From assembly GCF_001592285.1 (NCBI RefSeq), contig NZ_BCWQ01000001.1, positions 531,553 through 595,552 of the forward strand: DNA of 64,000 bases. The letters are read 5' to 3'. The stretch's first letter is position 1. Each line of letters begins with the position of its first letter. The notes beneath the pieces were generated by a model. The model was not told where the DNA came from. It worked only from the letters and a program-made list of their open reading frames with translations, and did not search any database. Source of the stretch: Hydrogenophaga pseudoflava NBRC 102511 (GTDB lineage Bacteria; Pseudomonadota; Gammaproteobacteria; Burkholderiales; Burkholderiaceae_C). Shown one piece after another: positions 47,231-58,173 of the stretch. The position numbers and the translations under genes are program-made.

Positions 47231-48178
47231 ATGGGCGAACAGAGTTTTGGCGGCGTGCACTGGATCGAACAGCACGCGCAGCGGCTGGCCGTGATGCCCG
47301 GGGCCGGCGGCGGAGTCGTGGCCTGGCAGTGGGTGCGCGGTGGCGAGCCGGTCGACCTCTGGCGGGCGTGGGATGGCCGCACCCCGCGCATGCAGGCGCT
47401 GGCCAGCTACCCGCTGCTGCCCTGGTCCAACCGCATCAGCGGCGGCGGCTTCGAGCACGCCGGGCGCTTCCATGCGCTGGCCCCCAACACGCCCGACGAC
47501 CCGTACCCGATCCACGGCGACGGCTGGCTGCAGCCCTGGCAGCTGACCCGTTCCAGCGAAGACGACGGTGTGCAGATGCAGCTGCGCAGCGCGGGCTACG
47601 GCGGCAGCCCGTACCACTACGAGGCCAGCCAGTCCTTCACCCTGGTCGACGGGGGCATGGTGCAGTCGCTGAGCGTGACCAACCGGGGCGAACATCCGCT
47701 GCCCTTCGGCCTGGCCCAGCACCCCTGGTTCACGCGCACGCCCGCGTGCCGCCTGAGCGCCCGCGTCGATGGCGTGTGGCTGGCCCGGCCCGACAAGATC
47801 CCGACCGGCTACACCACCGACTTCCCCGAAGGCTGGAACCTGGGCCAGGGCGCGCGGGTGGACCGCCTCGTGATCGACAACGGGTTCGGTGGCTGGGACG
47901 GCGAGGCGCTGATCGAATGGCCCGAGCGCGACCTGGCGCTGCGCATGCACAGCACGCTGACGCTGCCCGACGGTTCGCAGGCGCGCCCGGACTGCCTGCT
48001 CTACGCGCCGGCCGAACCGCCGGTGTTCTGCTTCGAGCCCATCAGCCACCCCATCGACGCCGCGCATTTGCCCGGCCAGCCCGGCTGGACCGAGGTGGCG
48101 CCAGGCCAGTCCATGGCACTGGTGGTGGCGTGGCGCTTCAGCAGCTCACCGGCAGACCGGTCCGCAGCGACTGCGTGA
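47231..48178 (+). CDS. Aldose 1-epimerase (galactose mutarotase-like)
   Basis: 315 residues with GAGCAGACC before the ATG. GalM-type beta-sandwich: NRISGGGFEHAGR, substrate His in PIHGDGWLQPW and LAQHPWF, and the catalytic Glu region in FCFEPISHPIDA. It interconverts alpha and beta anomers of the imported sugar for the dehydrogenase. Its 3' end overlaps the convergent MocA-type dehydrogenase by 41 bp. Confidence 0.87.
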   Translation: MGEQSFGGVHWIEQHAQRLAVMPGAGGGVVAWQWVRGGEPVDLWRAWDGRTPRMQALASYPLLPWSNRISGGGFEHAGRFHALAPNTPDDPYPIHGDGWLQPWQLTRSSEDDGVQMQLRSAGYGGSPYHYEASQSFTLVDGGMVQSLSVTNRGEHPLPFGLAQHPWFTRTPACRLSARVDGVWLARPDKIPTGYTTDFPEGWNLGQGARVDRLVIDNGFGGWDGEALIEWPERDLALRMHSTLTLPDGSQARPDCLLYAPAEPPVFCFEPISHPIDAAHLPGQPGWTEVAPGQSMALVVAWRFSSSPADRSAATA

Positions 48179-49160
48179 TCGCCTGGCCGATGCGCGTGGC
48201 CTCGGTCGCGTCGTTGAGCGTCAGCGGTGCCGGGCGCTCGCCGCGGCAGGCCGCCACGAAGGCCTCCATCTCCAGCCGGAAGGCGTCGCCGAAGCGGGCA
48301 AAGAAGTCGGGCAGGGCGCGGTGGCCCACGCCGTCCGCGTCGCGGTACTGCACGCGGCTCAGGTGCGCGCCCATGCCCACCTGCAGCGTGCCGGCGGTGC
48401 CGATCACCTCGGTGGTGGTCTCGTGGCCGTGCGGCATGGTGCGGCTGGCGTAGAACACCGCGCGCTGGCCGCCCTCGAACTCGACAATCGCCAGGCCGTT
48501 GTCCACGTCGCCAAAGGGCTTGAGGCCTTCGTGAATGGCCACGGTGCCGCTGGCGAACACGCGCGTGGCCTTGGGGTTGCCCAGCATCCAGCGTGCGAGG
48601 TCGATGTCGTGCACGCTGCAGTCCATGAAGATGCCGCCCGACGACTCGGCAAAGCGCACGAAGAAGCCCGACTCGTCGTTCTGGTCGCAGGTCTGCGAGC
48701 GCACCAGGAAGGGCTTGCCGAGATCGCCCTGGTCGATGGCGGCCTTGGCCTCGGCGTAGCTGGGGTCGAAGCGGCGCACGAAGCCGACCATGGCGACCAG
48801 GTTCGGATGGTCCTTGGCCACGGCTTCCACCGCCTCGCAGGTGGCCACATCCAGCGAGAGAGGCTTCTCCACAAAGACGTGTTTGCCCGCGCGCAGGCAG
48901 GCGCTGGTCTGGTCGGCGTGCAGCGTGGTCGGCGTGACCAGCACGATGGCGTCGATATCCGCGTCGGCCAACATCGCCTCCAGCGTCTCGTGGCAGCGGG
49001 TGATGCCCAGCTCGTCTCGGGCCCAGTCGAGTTCGGACGCGACCGGGCTGCAGGCCGCGACCAGGCGCGCGCCCGGCGTGTTGCGGGCCAGCTGCTGCGC
49101 GTGGCGCTTGCCCAGGCGGCCCAGGCCGGCGATGCCGACGTTGAGGATCTTGGTGCTCAT
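48138..49160 (-). CDS. Gfo/Idh/MocA-family dehydrogenase (second inositol dehydrogenase candidate)
   Basis: 340 residues. Rossmann start VGIAGLGRLGKRHA, EKP motif FVEKPLSLD with the catalytic Lys, and the active-site helix GGIFMDCSVHDIDLARW with Asp and His. Closest in type to inositol 2-dehydrogenases. It lies 10 bp after iolG in the RpiR-iolG transcript. It may act on scyllo- or chiro-inositol, complementing IolG. A galactose-related role is possible given the neighbouring epimerase. Confidence 0.8.
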   Translation of the reverse strand: MSTKILNVGIAGLGRLGKRHAQQLARNTPGARLVAACSPVASELDWARDELGITRCHETLEAMLADADIDAIVLVTPTTLHADQTSACLRAGKHVFVEKPLSLDVATCEAVEAVAKDHPNLVAMVGFVRRFDPSYAEAKAAIDQGDLGKPFLVRSQTCDQNDESGFFVRFAESSGGIFMDCSVHDIDLARWMLGNPKATRVFASGTVAIHEGLKPFGDVDNGLAIVEFEGGQRAVFYASRTMPHGHETTTEVIGTAGTLQVGMGAHLSRVQYRDADGVGHRALPDFFARFGDAFRLEMEAFVAACRGERPAPLTLNDATEATRIGQAITQSLRTGLPVSC

Positions 49161-49170
49161 GCAGGCAGCC

Positions 49171-50166
49171 TCAGAACGTGACGGGCTGGCCGGACGTGGC
49201 GCTCTGCGTAGCCGCGTCGGCCAGCTTCTGCGCCATCACGCCGTCCTGCACCGTGGTCTTGAACGGCTGGCCCGACTGCAGGCAGCTGAAGAAGTGCTCG
49301 ATCTCGATGCGGTAGGCGGCGGCGTAGCGCTGCAGGAAGAAGGCCTCGGGCTTGTCGGCCTGGATGCCGCTGGCGCCCCAGTGCTTCACTTCGGTGGGCG
49401 TGTGGTTGCCACACTGCAGCAAGCCGGCCGAGCCCAGCACCTCGAAGCGCTGGTCGTAGCCGTAGGCGGCGCGGCGCGTGGTGTTGATCTGGCAGAGGCG
49501 GCCCTTGTGCGTGCGGATGGTGACGGCGGTGCAGTCGAAGTCGCCCGCGGCGCCCACGGCCGGGTCGGTCAGCACCGAACCGGTGGCGCTGAGCCAGGCG
49601 GCCTCGTCCCCATCGGCGCAGAGGATCCAGCGGAACACGTCGAAGTCGTGGATCAGCATGTCGCGGAAGATGCCGCCGGACTGCTTGATGTACTCCACCG
49701 GCGGCGCACCGGGGTCGCGGCTGGTGATGACCAGCATCTCGGGCGTGCCGATCTCGCCCGCGTCCATGCGGCGGCGGGCTTCGTTGAAGGTGGGGTCGAA
49801 GCGGCGCTGGAAACCGATCATGCAGCCCACACCGGCCGCGGCCACGGCCTGGGCCACGGCCTCGGCGCGCGGCACCGACAGGTCGACCGGCTTCTCGCAG
49901 AAGATGTGTTTGCCCGCGGCGGCGGCGCGCGCGATCAGGTCGCTGTGCGTGCTGGTGGGCGAGCAGATGGCGACCGCGTCGATGCTCTGGTCGGCGAACA
50001 CGGTGTCCACATCGGTGGCCTGTGCGCCCAGGGCCTGGGCCAGGTCGGCCGCGGCGGCCGGCACGGCGTCGCAGACGTATTTGAGCTTCACGCCCGGCTG
50101 GGCGGCGAGGTTGGTGGCGTGGATGCGGCCAATGCGGCCCGCACCCAGAACGGCAACGTGTTTCAT
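49171..50166 (-). CDS. iolG: Myo-inositol 2-dehydrogenase
   Basis: 331 residues from ATG 50166. GAGRIGRIHATNLA Rossmann motif, EKP in IFCEKPVDLS, and active-site GGIFRDMLIHDFDVFRW with Asp/His. It oxidises myo-inositol to 2-keto-myo-inositol with NAD+. It follows rpiR by 34 bp and is divergent from the rest of the iol genes. Confidence 0.88.
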   Translation of the reverse strand: MKHVAVLGAGRIGRIHATNLAAQPGVKLKYVCDAVPAAAADLAQALGAQATDVDTVFADQSIDAVAICSPTSTHSDLIARAAAAGKHIFCEKPVDLSVPRAEAVAQAVAAAGVGCMIGFQRRFDPTFNEARRRMDAGEIGTPEMLVITSRDPGAPPVEYIKQSGGIFRDMLIHDFDVFRWILCADGDEAAWLSATGSVLTDPAVGAAGDFDCTAVTIRTHKGRLCQINTTRRAAYGYDQRFEVLGSAGLLQCGNHTPTEVKHWGASGIQADKPEAFFLQRYAAAYRIEIEHFFSCLQSGQPFKTTVQDGVMAQKLADAATQSATSGQPVTF

Positions 50167-50200
50167 GGGTTCGAAGGGTTGGGTTGGGAGGGGAAACGGG

Positions 50201-51067
50201 TCAGCGCGCCGCGGCGCCGCTGGGCTTGTATTCGAGTTCCAGCCGGTAGGCGAGGGCAATGAACAGGCACTGCGCCAGGGCCATGGTGCTGGAGAGCGCG
50301 CGGAAGCCGAACACCGCGCTCTCCTGCACCACCAGCGCCACGTCGGCCAGCTGGGCCAGGGCGCCGACGCGGCTGTCGGTGATGGCGATCACGGTCGCGC
50401 CAGCCTGGGTGGCCTGCCGCACCACGTCCATGGTCTCTTCGGCGTAGGGCGCGAAGCTGATGGCGACCATCACGTCGCCGCGCCGCAGCCCGCGCACCTG
50501 GCCGGTGTGCATGGCGCCCGCAAAGTCCACCAGCTGCACCGGCTTGTCGGTGTGCTGCAGCGCGTAGGCCAGGTAGGTCGCGACCGGGAAGGCACGGCGC
50601 GCGCCGGCCACCCACAGCGACGGCGCGTGGGCCAGCAGGTCCACCGCGCGGTCGATGGGCAGCTCGTGCAGATGGCGGCCCAGCTCTTCGAGACCGGCGA
50701 CGGCGCCGCCCACGAATTCCTGCGCGATGCTGGTGCTGTCCAGCGGGTGGTCGCTGCGCGCCACGGCCTCGCGGATGCGGTTCTGGTAGCTGCGACTGGG
50801 GGCGATCTGGGTGGCGATGCCGGCGCGGAACAGGGCCTGCATTTCCGAGAAGCCGGAGAAGCCGAAGTGTTTGGCAAACCGCACCACGGCCGAGGGCTGC
50901 ACGCCGCAGTGGTCGGCGATGTCCTGGATGCGCTCCAGGCCCACGTGGTCGCGGTGCTGTTCGATGTAGGTGCCGATGAGCTTGAGCTGCCGGCTGAGCT
51001 GTCCGTGCTCCTGCACCAGGCGCTGCAGGAACGCGTCCACAGGGGTGGCGGGCTTGGAAGAGGTCAT
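50201..51067 (-). CDS. RpiR-family transcriptional regulator (IolR-like)
   Basis: 288 residues from ATG 51067. N-terminal RpiR HTH (about 15-90; IQDIADHCGVQPSAVVRFAKHFGFSGFSEMQ). C-terminal SIS phosphosugar-binding domain (about 135-265; LWVAGARRAFPVATYLAYAL, ISFAPYAEETMDV, ITDSRVGALAQLADVAL). By position it should repress the divergent inositol operons and respond to a phosphorylated inositol intermediate such as DKGP. Confidence 0.87.
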   Translation of the reverse strand: MTSSKPATPVDAFLQRLVQEHGQLSRQLKLIGTYIEQHRDHVGLERIQDIADHCGVQPSAVVRFAKHFGFSGFSEMQALFRAGIATQIAPSRSYQNRIREAVARSDHPLDSTSIAQEFVGGAVAGLEELGRHLHELPIDRAVDLLAHAPSLWVAGARRAFPVATYLAYALQHTDKPVQLVDFAGAMHTGQVRGLRRGDVMVAISFAPYAEETMDVVRQATQAGATVIAITDSRVGALAQLADVALVVQESAVFGFRALSSTMALAQCLFIALAYRLELEYKPSGAAAR

Positions 51068-51241
51068 GGGGCGCACTGTAGCTGAGAAATGGAAAAATAG
51101 AAAAAATCTTTCATTAGGGAAAATATCTAGAAGAAAAATTCTCTCCACGTCCTACCATCCGTCCCGTGCCACCGCTGGGCCGGTCTGTCCGCTCCTGACG
51201 GCACGCAGGCATTCCGCTTCAACCAACGACTGGAGACATTC
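51068..51241. promoter_or_regulatory. Divergent inositol promoter region with A/T-rich repeats
   Basis: A 174-bp region with AT-rich inverted elements: GAAAAAATCTTTC (51100-51112; GAAA...TTTC) and GAAAAATTC (51133-51141), separated by about 30 bp. These are good candidates for the RpiR operator. A TACCAT -10-like hexamer (51153-51158) faces right. GGAGA precedes the ATG at 51242. Confidence 0.4.
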
Positions 51242-52270
51242 ATGAACACTTCTTCCGTGCGCCCTGTGCTCAAGACACTGGCCCTGGCCGCCCTGCTGGC
51301 CACCGGTGCCGCCCATGCCGAGGGACGCTACGTGCTCATCAGCCACGCGCCCGATTCGGACTCGTGGTGGAACACCATCAAGAACTCGGTCAAGCAGGCG
51401 GGCGAGGACTACGGCGTGACGGTCGACTACCGCAACCCGGCCAACGGCGACCTGGCCGACATGGCCCGCCTGATCGAGCAGGCCGCGGCACAGAACGTGG
51501 ATGGCGTGATCACCACCATCGCCGACTTCAACGTGCTGCAGGGCGCGCTCAAGAAGGTGACCGACAAGAAGATCCCGTTGATCACCATCAACTCCGGCAC
51601 CACCGAGCAGAGCGAAAAGCTGGGCGCGATCATGCACGTGGGCCAGCCCGAGTACGAGGCCGGCAAGGGTGCTGGCGAGCGCGCCAAGGCCGCGGGCGTC
51701 AAGAGCTTCCTGTGCGTGAACCACTACGCCACCAACCCGGCCTCGTTCGAGCGCTGCCGCGGCTTTGCCGAAGCCATCGGCGCCGACTTCAAGAAGAGCA
51801 CCATCGACTCGGGTGACGACCCGACCACCATCGAGTCCAAGGTCAGCGCCTACCTGCGCCAGAACGCCGGCACCGGCGCCGTGCTGACCCTGGGCCCGAC
51901 CTCCGCCCACCCCACGCTCAAGGCGCTGGAAAAGGGCGGCCAGGCCGGCAAGCTCTGGTTCGCCACCTTCGACCTGTCCGACGAGATCGGCAAGGCCATC
52001 AAGGCCGGCACCATCCAGTTCGGCATCGACCAGCAGCCCTACCTGCAGGGCTACATCCCGGTGGCGGTGATGGCCACCATGAAGGCCCAGAAGACCACCG
52101 ACATCAAGAAGGTGTCCGAGGCCATCCAGGCCAACGCCAAGACCAAGGCCCGCTTTGCCGAGTACGGCCTGGCACCGGCCTTCGGCGCACGCCACATCGG
52201 TTCGGGCCCCGGCTTCGTGACCAAGGACACGCTGCCCAAGGTGGAGAAGTACGCGGGCCAGTACCGCTGA
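51242..52270 (+). CDS. Inositol-type ABC transporter, periplasmic binding protein
   Basis: 342 residues with a signal peptide cleaved near residue 26 (AHA-EG). Peripla_BP_4 domain: YVLISHAPDSDSWWNTIKNS, VGQPEYEAGKGAGERAK, FLCVNHYATNPASFERCRG and FGIDQQPYLQGYIPV. First gene of the rightward inositol operon. The following permease and ATPase plus iolC-D-E-B point to inositol uptake. Confidence 0.85.
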   Translation: MNTSSVRPVLKTLALAALLATGAAHAEGRYVLISHAPDSDSWWNTIKNSVKQAGEDYGVTVDYRNPANGDLADMARLIEQAAAQNVDGVITTIADFNVLQGALKKVTDKKIPLITINSGTTEQSEKLGAIMHVGQPEYEAGKGAGERAKAAGVKSFLCVNHYATNPASFERCRGFAEAIGADFKKSTIDSGDDPTTIESKVSAYLRQNAGTGAVLTLGPTSAHPTLKALEKGGQAGKLWFATFDLSDEIGKAIKAGTIQFGIDQQPYLQGYIPVAVMATMKAQKTTDIKKVSEAIQANAKTKARFAEYGLAPAFGARHIGSGPGFVTKDTLPKVEKYAGQYR

Positions 52271-52339
52271 GTGAGTGCAGGGCCGGCGCCGCTCTGGGGT
52301 GCCGGCCCGCTGACAGAGACATCTTTTTGAGGACATGAC

Positions 52340-53485
52340 ATGGCCAGTGCAAACCTGAGCGGCGCGCCCGCGAACCTGTCGGGCGACGAGCGCGTGCGCA
52401 ACGTGGGCTCGGTGCGCAAGCTGCTTGCCCGCCCCGAGTTCGGTGCCATTGCGGGCACCTTGCTCGTGGTGGCGATCTTCGTTTTGGCGGCCGGCGATTC
52501 CGGCTTGTTCAGCGCCGAAGGCACGGTCAACTGGGGCACCGTGGCGGGCTTCCTGGGCATCATCGCCGTGGGGGCGGCCCTGCTGATGATCGCCGGCGAG
52601 TTCGACCTCTCGGTCGGCTCCATGATCGGTTTCGCCGGGATGATGGTGGCCATCCCCATCCTGGAATGGGGCTGGGCGCCCAGCGCCGCGGTGGTGTTCG
52701 CATTCGCCTGCGCCCTGGCGCTGGGCTGGCTCAACGGCTGGTTGGTGATCAAGACCGGTCTGCCCAGTTTCATCGTCACGCTTGCGTTCTTCTTCATCCT
52801 GCGCGGCCTGTCGCTGGCGGTGGCGGTGCTGCTGACGGGCAAGACCATCCTGTCGAGCAGCGGCGACATCGTGCTGCAGGAGGCCATGCTGGCCGACCCG
52901 GTGGTGTCGGCCCTGTTCCACGGCCATGTGCTGACCGGCCTGTTCGACAGCCTGGCCGCGGCCGGCTGGATGGCGGCGCGCGACGACGGCACGGCCCTGG
53001 CCATCGGCGTGCCCAAGGTGGTGGTGTGGTGGTTCCTGCTGACGGCGGCCGGCGCCTTCGTGCTCGCCCGTACCCGGGCCGGCAACTGGATCCTCGCCGT
53101 GGGGGGCGACGCAAATGCGGCCAAGAACGTGGGCATTCCGGTGGCGCGGGTCAAGATCGGCCTGTTCATGTTCACCGCCTTCTGCGCCACGCTGTTCGCC
53201 GTGCTGCAGGTGGCCGACGCCGGTTCCGCCGCCGCCGACCGCGGCCTGCAGAAGGAGTTCGAAGCCATCATCGCGGCGGTCATCGGCGGCTGCCTGCTCA
53301 CCGGCGGCTACGGTTCGGTGATCGGCGCGGCCTTTGGCGCCCTGATCTTCGGCATGGTGCAGATCGGCATCGGCTACACCAGCATCGACAACAACTGGTA
53401 CCGGGTGTTCCTGGGCGTGATGCTGCTGGCCGCCGTGCTGTTCAACAACTACATCCGCCGCCGCTTCGCGATGGGCAGGCTGTGA
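52340..53485 (+). CDS. Inositol-type ABC transporter, permease
   Basis: 381 residues. RbsC-type membrane protein with about 9-10 segments, signature ALLMIAGEFDLSVGSMIGF, then KTGLPSFIVTLAFFFILRG and GGDANAAKNVGIPV. The EFDLSVGS wording (instead of GIDLSVG) is characteristic of inositol-type importers. It lies 69 bp after the binding-protein gene, with TTTTTGAGGACATGAC before the ATG. Confidence 0.86.
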   Translation: MASANLSGAPANLSGDERVRNVGSVRKLLARPEFGAIAGTLLVVAIFVLAAGDSGLFSAEGTVNWGTVAGFLGIIAVGAALLMIAGEFDLSVGSMIGFAGMMVAIPILEWGWAPSAAVVFAFACALALGWLNGWLVIKTGLPSFIVTLAFFFILRGLSLAVAVLLTGKTILSSSGDIVLQEAMLADPVVSALFHGHVLTGLFDSLAAAGWMAARDDGTALAIGVPKVVVWWFLLTAAGAFVLARTRAGNWILAVGGDANAAKNVGIPVARVKIGLFMFTAFCATLFAVLQVADAGSAAADRGLQKEFEAIIAAVIGGCLLTGGYGSVIGAAFGALIFGMVQIGIGYTSIDNNWYRVFLGVMLLAAVLFNNYIRRRFAMGRL

Positions 53486-53499
53486 ACGGGGAGATGGCC

Positions 53500-54284
<785 letters not shown>

Positions 54285-54285
<1 letters not shown>

Positions 54286-56240
54286 TGCCCACGCTCCCGT
54301 TCCCCTCCGGTCGCCGCCACGACCTGGCCTGCCTGGGCCGGCTGGCCGTCGACCTCTACGCCCAGCAGTTCGGCAGCCGCCTGGAAGACGCGCGCAGCCT
54401 GGCCATGTACCTGGGCGGCAGCTCGGCCAACCTGGCCTTCGGCGTGGCGCGCCTGGGGTGTCGCAGCGCCATGATCTCCCGCGTGGGGGACGAGCAAATG
54501 GGGCGTTTCCTGCTGGAGCGCCTGCAGGCCGAGGGCTGCGACACCAGCCAGGTGCAGATCGACAAGGACCGCCTCACGGCCCAGGTGCTGCTGGGCCTGA
54601 AGGACCGCGACACCTTCCCACTGCTGTTCATGCGCGAGAACTGCGCCGACATGGCGATCGACGCGGCCGCCATCAGCGAAGACTTCATCGCCCAGTGCCG
54701 CGCGCTGGCCATCACTGGCACCCACCTGTCGACCGACGGCACCCGCGCCGCCGCTCACAAGGCGCTGGAGGCCGCGCGCCGCCACGGCACCGTCACCGTG
54801 CTCGACATCGACTACCGCCCGGTGCTGTGGGGCCTGACCGGCCGCGGCGCCGGCGAGAACCGCTTCGTCGACGACGCGGGCGTCACGCGCCAGCTGCAGC
54901 AGAGCCTGCCGCTGTTCGACCTGCTGGTGGGCACCGAAGAAGAGTTCTTCATCGCCGGTGGCGTGGCCGACAACCTCATCGCCAGCCTGCGCGCGGTGCG
55001 TGCGCTGTGCCCGAAGGCCACGCTGGTGGTCAAGCGCGGCGCGCTGGGCTGCTGCGTGATCGAGGGCGATGTGCCCGACGACATCGACGCCGCGCCGACT
55101 TACCGCGGCGAGCGCGTGGAAGTGCTCAACGTGCTGGGCGCGGGCGACGCCTTCCTCTCCGGCCTGATGACCAGCCTGCTGCAGGGCAAGGACTGGGCCG
55201 AGTCCACGAAAGTGGCCAACGCCTGCGGCGCCATCGTGGTCTCGCGCCACGCCTGTTCCGCCGCCATGCCCACACCGGCCGAGCTGGCGCACTGGTTCGG
55301 CGGCAACCGCAACCCCAAGGTGGATGCCGACGAACAGCTGGCCCACCTGCACCGCGTCACCGCCGCGCGCCCCAGCTGGGACGACCTGTGCGTGATGGCC
55401 TTCGACCACCGCAGCCAGTTCTACGACATCGCTCGCGCCGCCGGTGCCAGCGATGCGAAAGTGCCCGCGCTCAAGAAGCTGCTGGTGCAGGCGGCCGAAC
55501 AGGTGGAGCGCAGCCGCCAGCTGCAGGGCCACACCGGCGTGCTGATCGACGGCGGCGACTACGGCCGCGACGCGCTGGCCAGCGCCACCGGCCGTGGCTG
55601 GTGGGTCGGCCGCCCGGTCGAGCTGCCGGGCTCGCGCCCGCTGCGCTTCGACGGCACGCGCTCGATTGGCAGTGCGCTCATCCACTGGCCGACCGAGCAG
55701 GTCGTCAAGTGCCTGGTGCACTACCACCCGGACGATCATTTCGAGCTGCGCCTGGAGCAGGAGCAAAAGGTGCTGGAGCTGTGGGAAGCCACGCGCGAGA
55801 GCGGCAACGAGCTGCTGCTGGAGATCATTCCGCCCAAAAACATGACGCCCGACGGCACCGCCGACGCCGCCGTGCTGCGCGCGGTCAAGCGCTTCTACAA
55901 CCTGGGCGTCAAGCCCGAGTGGTGGAAGCTGGCACCCATGCAGGAGCAGGGCTGGCGCGATCTGGAGGCGCTGATCGGCGAGCGCGACCGCCACTGCCGC
56001 GGCGCCGTGATCCTGGGCCTGAACCAGCCGCTGGACTTCCTGGCGGCCAGCTTCGCCAACGCCACCAACCCCATTGTCAAAGGCTTCATGGTCGGGCGTA
56101 CCCTCTGGGCCGATGCGTCCCTGAAATGGTTCAAGGGCGAGATCGACGATGCGGCCCTGATCGATGAGGTCGCCCGCAATTTCGCGGTGCTGGTGGACGC
56201 GTGGAGAAGCCGCCACGCAGCCGTTCGCGCTGTGGCCTGA
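54285..56240 (+). CDS. iolC: 5-dehydro-2-deoxygluconokinase fused to a DUF2090 aldolase-like domain
   Basis: 651 residues. The N-terminal PfkB kinase (about 1-330) has YLGGSSANLAFGVARLG and the catalytic LGAGDAFLSGLM. The C-terminal DUF2090 domain (about 345-640) has CVMAFDHRSQFYD, GVLIDGGDYGRDAL and EIIPPKNM. It phosphorylates 2-deoxy-5-keto-gluconate to DKGP. The C-terminal domain is thought to perform or assist the DKGP aldolase step (IolJ function). No separate iolJ was found nearby. Coupled to the ATPase gene by TGATG. Confidence 0.9.
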
Positions 56241-56257
56241 ACACCCTGAAAAACGAC

Positions 56258-58135
56258 ATGAAAACCCAACGACTCACGATGGCGCAGGCGCTGGTCAAGC
56301 ACCTGGCCGCCTTGCGCGTGGAGGTGGAGAACCTTGACGGCCGCACCTCCATCGACCCCTACTGCGGAGGCGTGTTCACCATTTTCGGCCACGGCAACGT
56401 GGCCGGGCTGGGCGAGGCACTGGCGGCCGAGCGCCACCGCCTGCCCACCTTGCGTGCCCACAACGAGCAGACCATGGCGCACGCGGCCATCGCCTACAGC
56501 AAGGCCCAGTTCCGCCAGCGCATCATGGCCGTGTCCACCAGCATCGGCCCGGGCGCGACCAACATGGTCACGGCCGCCGCGGTGGCCCACGTCAACCGCC
56601 TGCCGGTGCTGCTGCTGCCCGGCGACGTGTTCGCCAACCGCCGCCCCGACCCGGTGCTGCAGCAGATCGAGAGCTTCGGCCAGGGCGACGTCAGCGCCAG
56701 CGACTGCTTCCGCCCGGTCACGCGCTACTTCGACCGACTGACGCGGCCCGAGCACATCCTGACCGCGCTGCCGCGCGCCATCCAGACGATGACCGACCCG
56801 GCCAACTGCGGCCCGGCCTGCCTCTCGCTGCCGCAGGACGTGCAGGCCATGGCCTTCGACTGCCCCGAGGACTTCCTCAACCCCGGCGTGCTGCGCTTCC
56901 GTCGCCCGCCGGCCGATGACCGCGAGCTGGCCAACGCCATCGCGCTGCTGCGCAGCGCCAAACGCCCGCTCATCGTGGCCGGTGGCGGCGTGCTCTACAG
57001 CCAGGCCTGGGCCGCGCTGCGCGCCTTCGTCGACGCGCACTGCGTGCCCGTGGTCGAGTCGCACGGCGGCAAGAGCAGCCTGCCCTGGGACCACCCGCTC
57101 AACCTCGGCGCCATCGGTGTGGACGGCGTGTCCTGGGCCAACGAGATGGCGCGCGAGGCCGATGTGGTGTTCGCCGTCGGCACCCGCCTGCAGGACTTCA
57201 CCACCGGCTCGCACGCCCTGTTCCCGCAGGCCAAGCTGCTGAGCCTGAACGTGCAGCCCTACGACGCCGGCAAGTGGAGCGGCGCGGCCCTGGTGGCCGA
57301 CGCCAGGGTGGGGCTGCAGCAGCTCGAAGCCGGTCTGGCCGGCTGGGCCGCCGACGTGGACTGGACGGCGCATGCGAAGCAGCAGGCCGCAGCCGCGAAC
57401 GCGCGCATCACTGAGCTGACCACCAACGTGCCGAAAGACATGCTGCCCTACGACGCCGAGGTCATCGGCGCGGTGCGCGACTCGGCGCTGGAACTCGGCC
57501 TGGACAGCGGCACCCAAGACGTGGCCCTGTGCGCCGCTGGGACGCTGCCGGCCGAGCTGCACAAGCTCTGGCGCGCCAGCCTGCCGGGCAACTACCACAT
57601 GGAGTACGGCTACTCGTGCATGGGCTACGAAGTGGCCGGTGGTCTGGGCGTGAAGATGGCCCGACCCGAGCAGGAAAGCATCGTGCTGGTGGGCGACGGC
57701 TCCTACATGATGGCCAACTCCGAGCTGGCGACCTCGGTCTTGCTGGGCCAGAAGATCATCGTCGTGATCCTGGACAACCGGGGCTTTGGCTGCATTCAGC
57801 GCCTGCAGACGGCGGTGGGCAGCCCCGCGTTCAACAACCTGCTGGACGACTGCGTGCCCGAAGGCGGCGAGCGCAGCAGCATCGACTTCGCCATGCACGC
57901 GCGCGCCATGGGTGCCGACGCGGTGCATGTGAAGGACATCGCCGAACTCAAGGCCGCCATGGTGAAGGCGCGCCAGGCCAAGCGCACCCAGGTGATCGTG
58001 ATCGACACCACCCACACCCGCACCACCGACGGCGGCTGCTGGTGGGAGGTGGCGGTGCCCGAGGTGTCGGCGCGCGCCGAGGTGCGCGCAGCCCACGCCG
58101 CCTATCTGCAAGGCCAGTCGCAGCAGCGGCTCTGA
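56258..58135 (+). CDS. iolD: 3D-(3,5/4)-trihydroxycyclohexane-1,2-dione hydrolase
   Basis: 625 residues from ATG 56258. ThDP-dependent acetolactate-synthase fold: cofactor-activating Glu in AHNEQTMAHAAIAYS, STSIGPGATNMVTAAA, and the ThDP/Mg motif GDGSYMM...LDN (GDG-X24-N type). It opens the inositol ring intermediate to 5-deoxyglucuronate. It lies 17 bp after iolC. No clear Shine-Dalgarno precedes it. Confidence 0.93.
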   Translation: MKTQRLTMAQALVKHLAALRVEVENLDGRTSIDPYCGGVFTIFGHGNVAGLGEALAAERHRLPTLRAHNEQTMAHAAIAYSKAQFRQRIMAVSTSIGPGATNMVTAAAVAHVNRLPVLLLPGDVFANRRPDPVLQQIESFGQGDVSASDCFRPVTRYFDRLTRPEHILTALPRAIQTMTDPANCGPACLSLPQDVQAMAFDCPEDFLNPGVLRFRRPPADDRELANAIALLRSAKRPLIVAGGGVLYSQAWAALRAFVDAHCVPVVESHGGKSSLPWDHPLNLGAIGVDGVSWANEMAREADVVFAVGTRLQDFTTGSHALFPQAKLLSLNVQPYDAGKWSGAALVADARVGLQQLEAGLAGWAADVDWTAHAKQQAAAANARITELTTNVPKDMLPYDAEVIGAVRDSALELGLDSGTQDVALCAAGTLPAELHKLWRASLPGNYHMEYGYSCMGYEVAGGLGVKMARPEQESIVLVGDGSYMMANSELATSVLLGQKIIVVILDNRGFGCIQRLQTAVGSPAFNNLLDDCVPEGGERSSIDFAMHARAMGADAVHVKDIAELKAAMVKARQAKRTQVIVIDTTHTRTTDGGCWWEVAVPEVSARAEVRAAHAAYLQGQSQQRL

Positions 58136-58173
58136 TTCTTTTTTCCCTCCATCCCGTTTTCAAGAGCACACCC

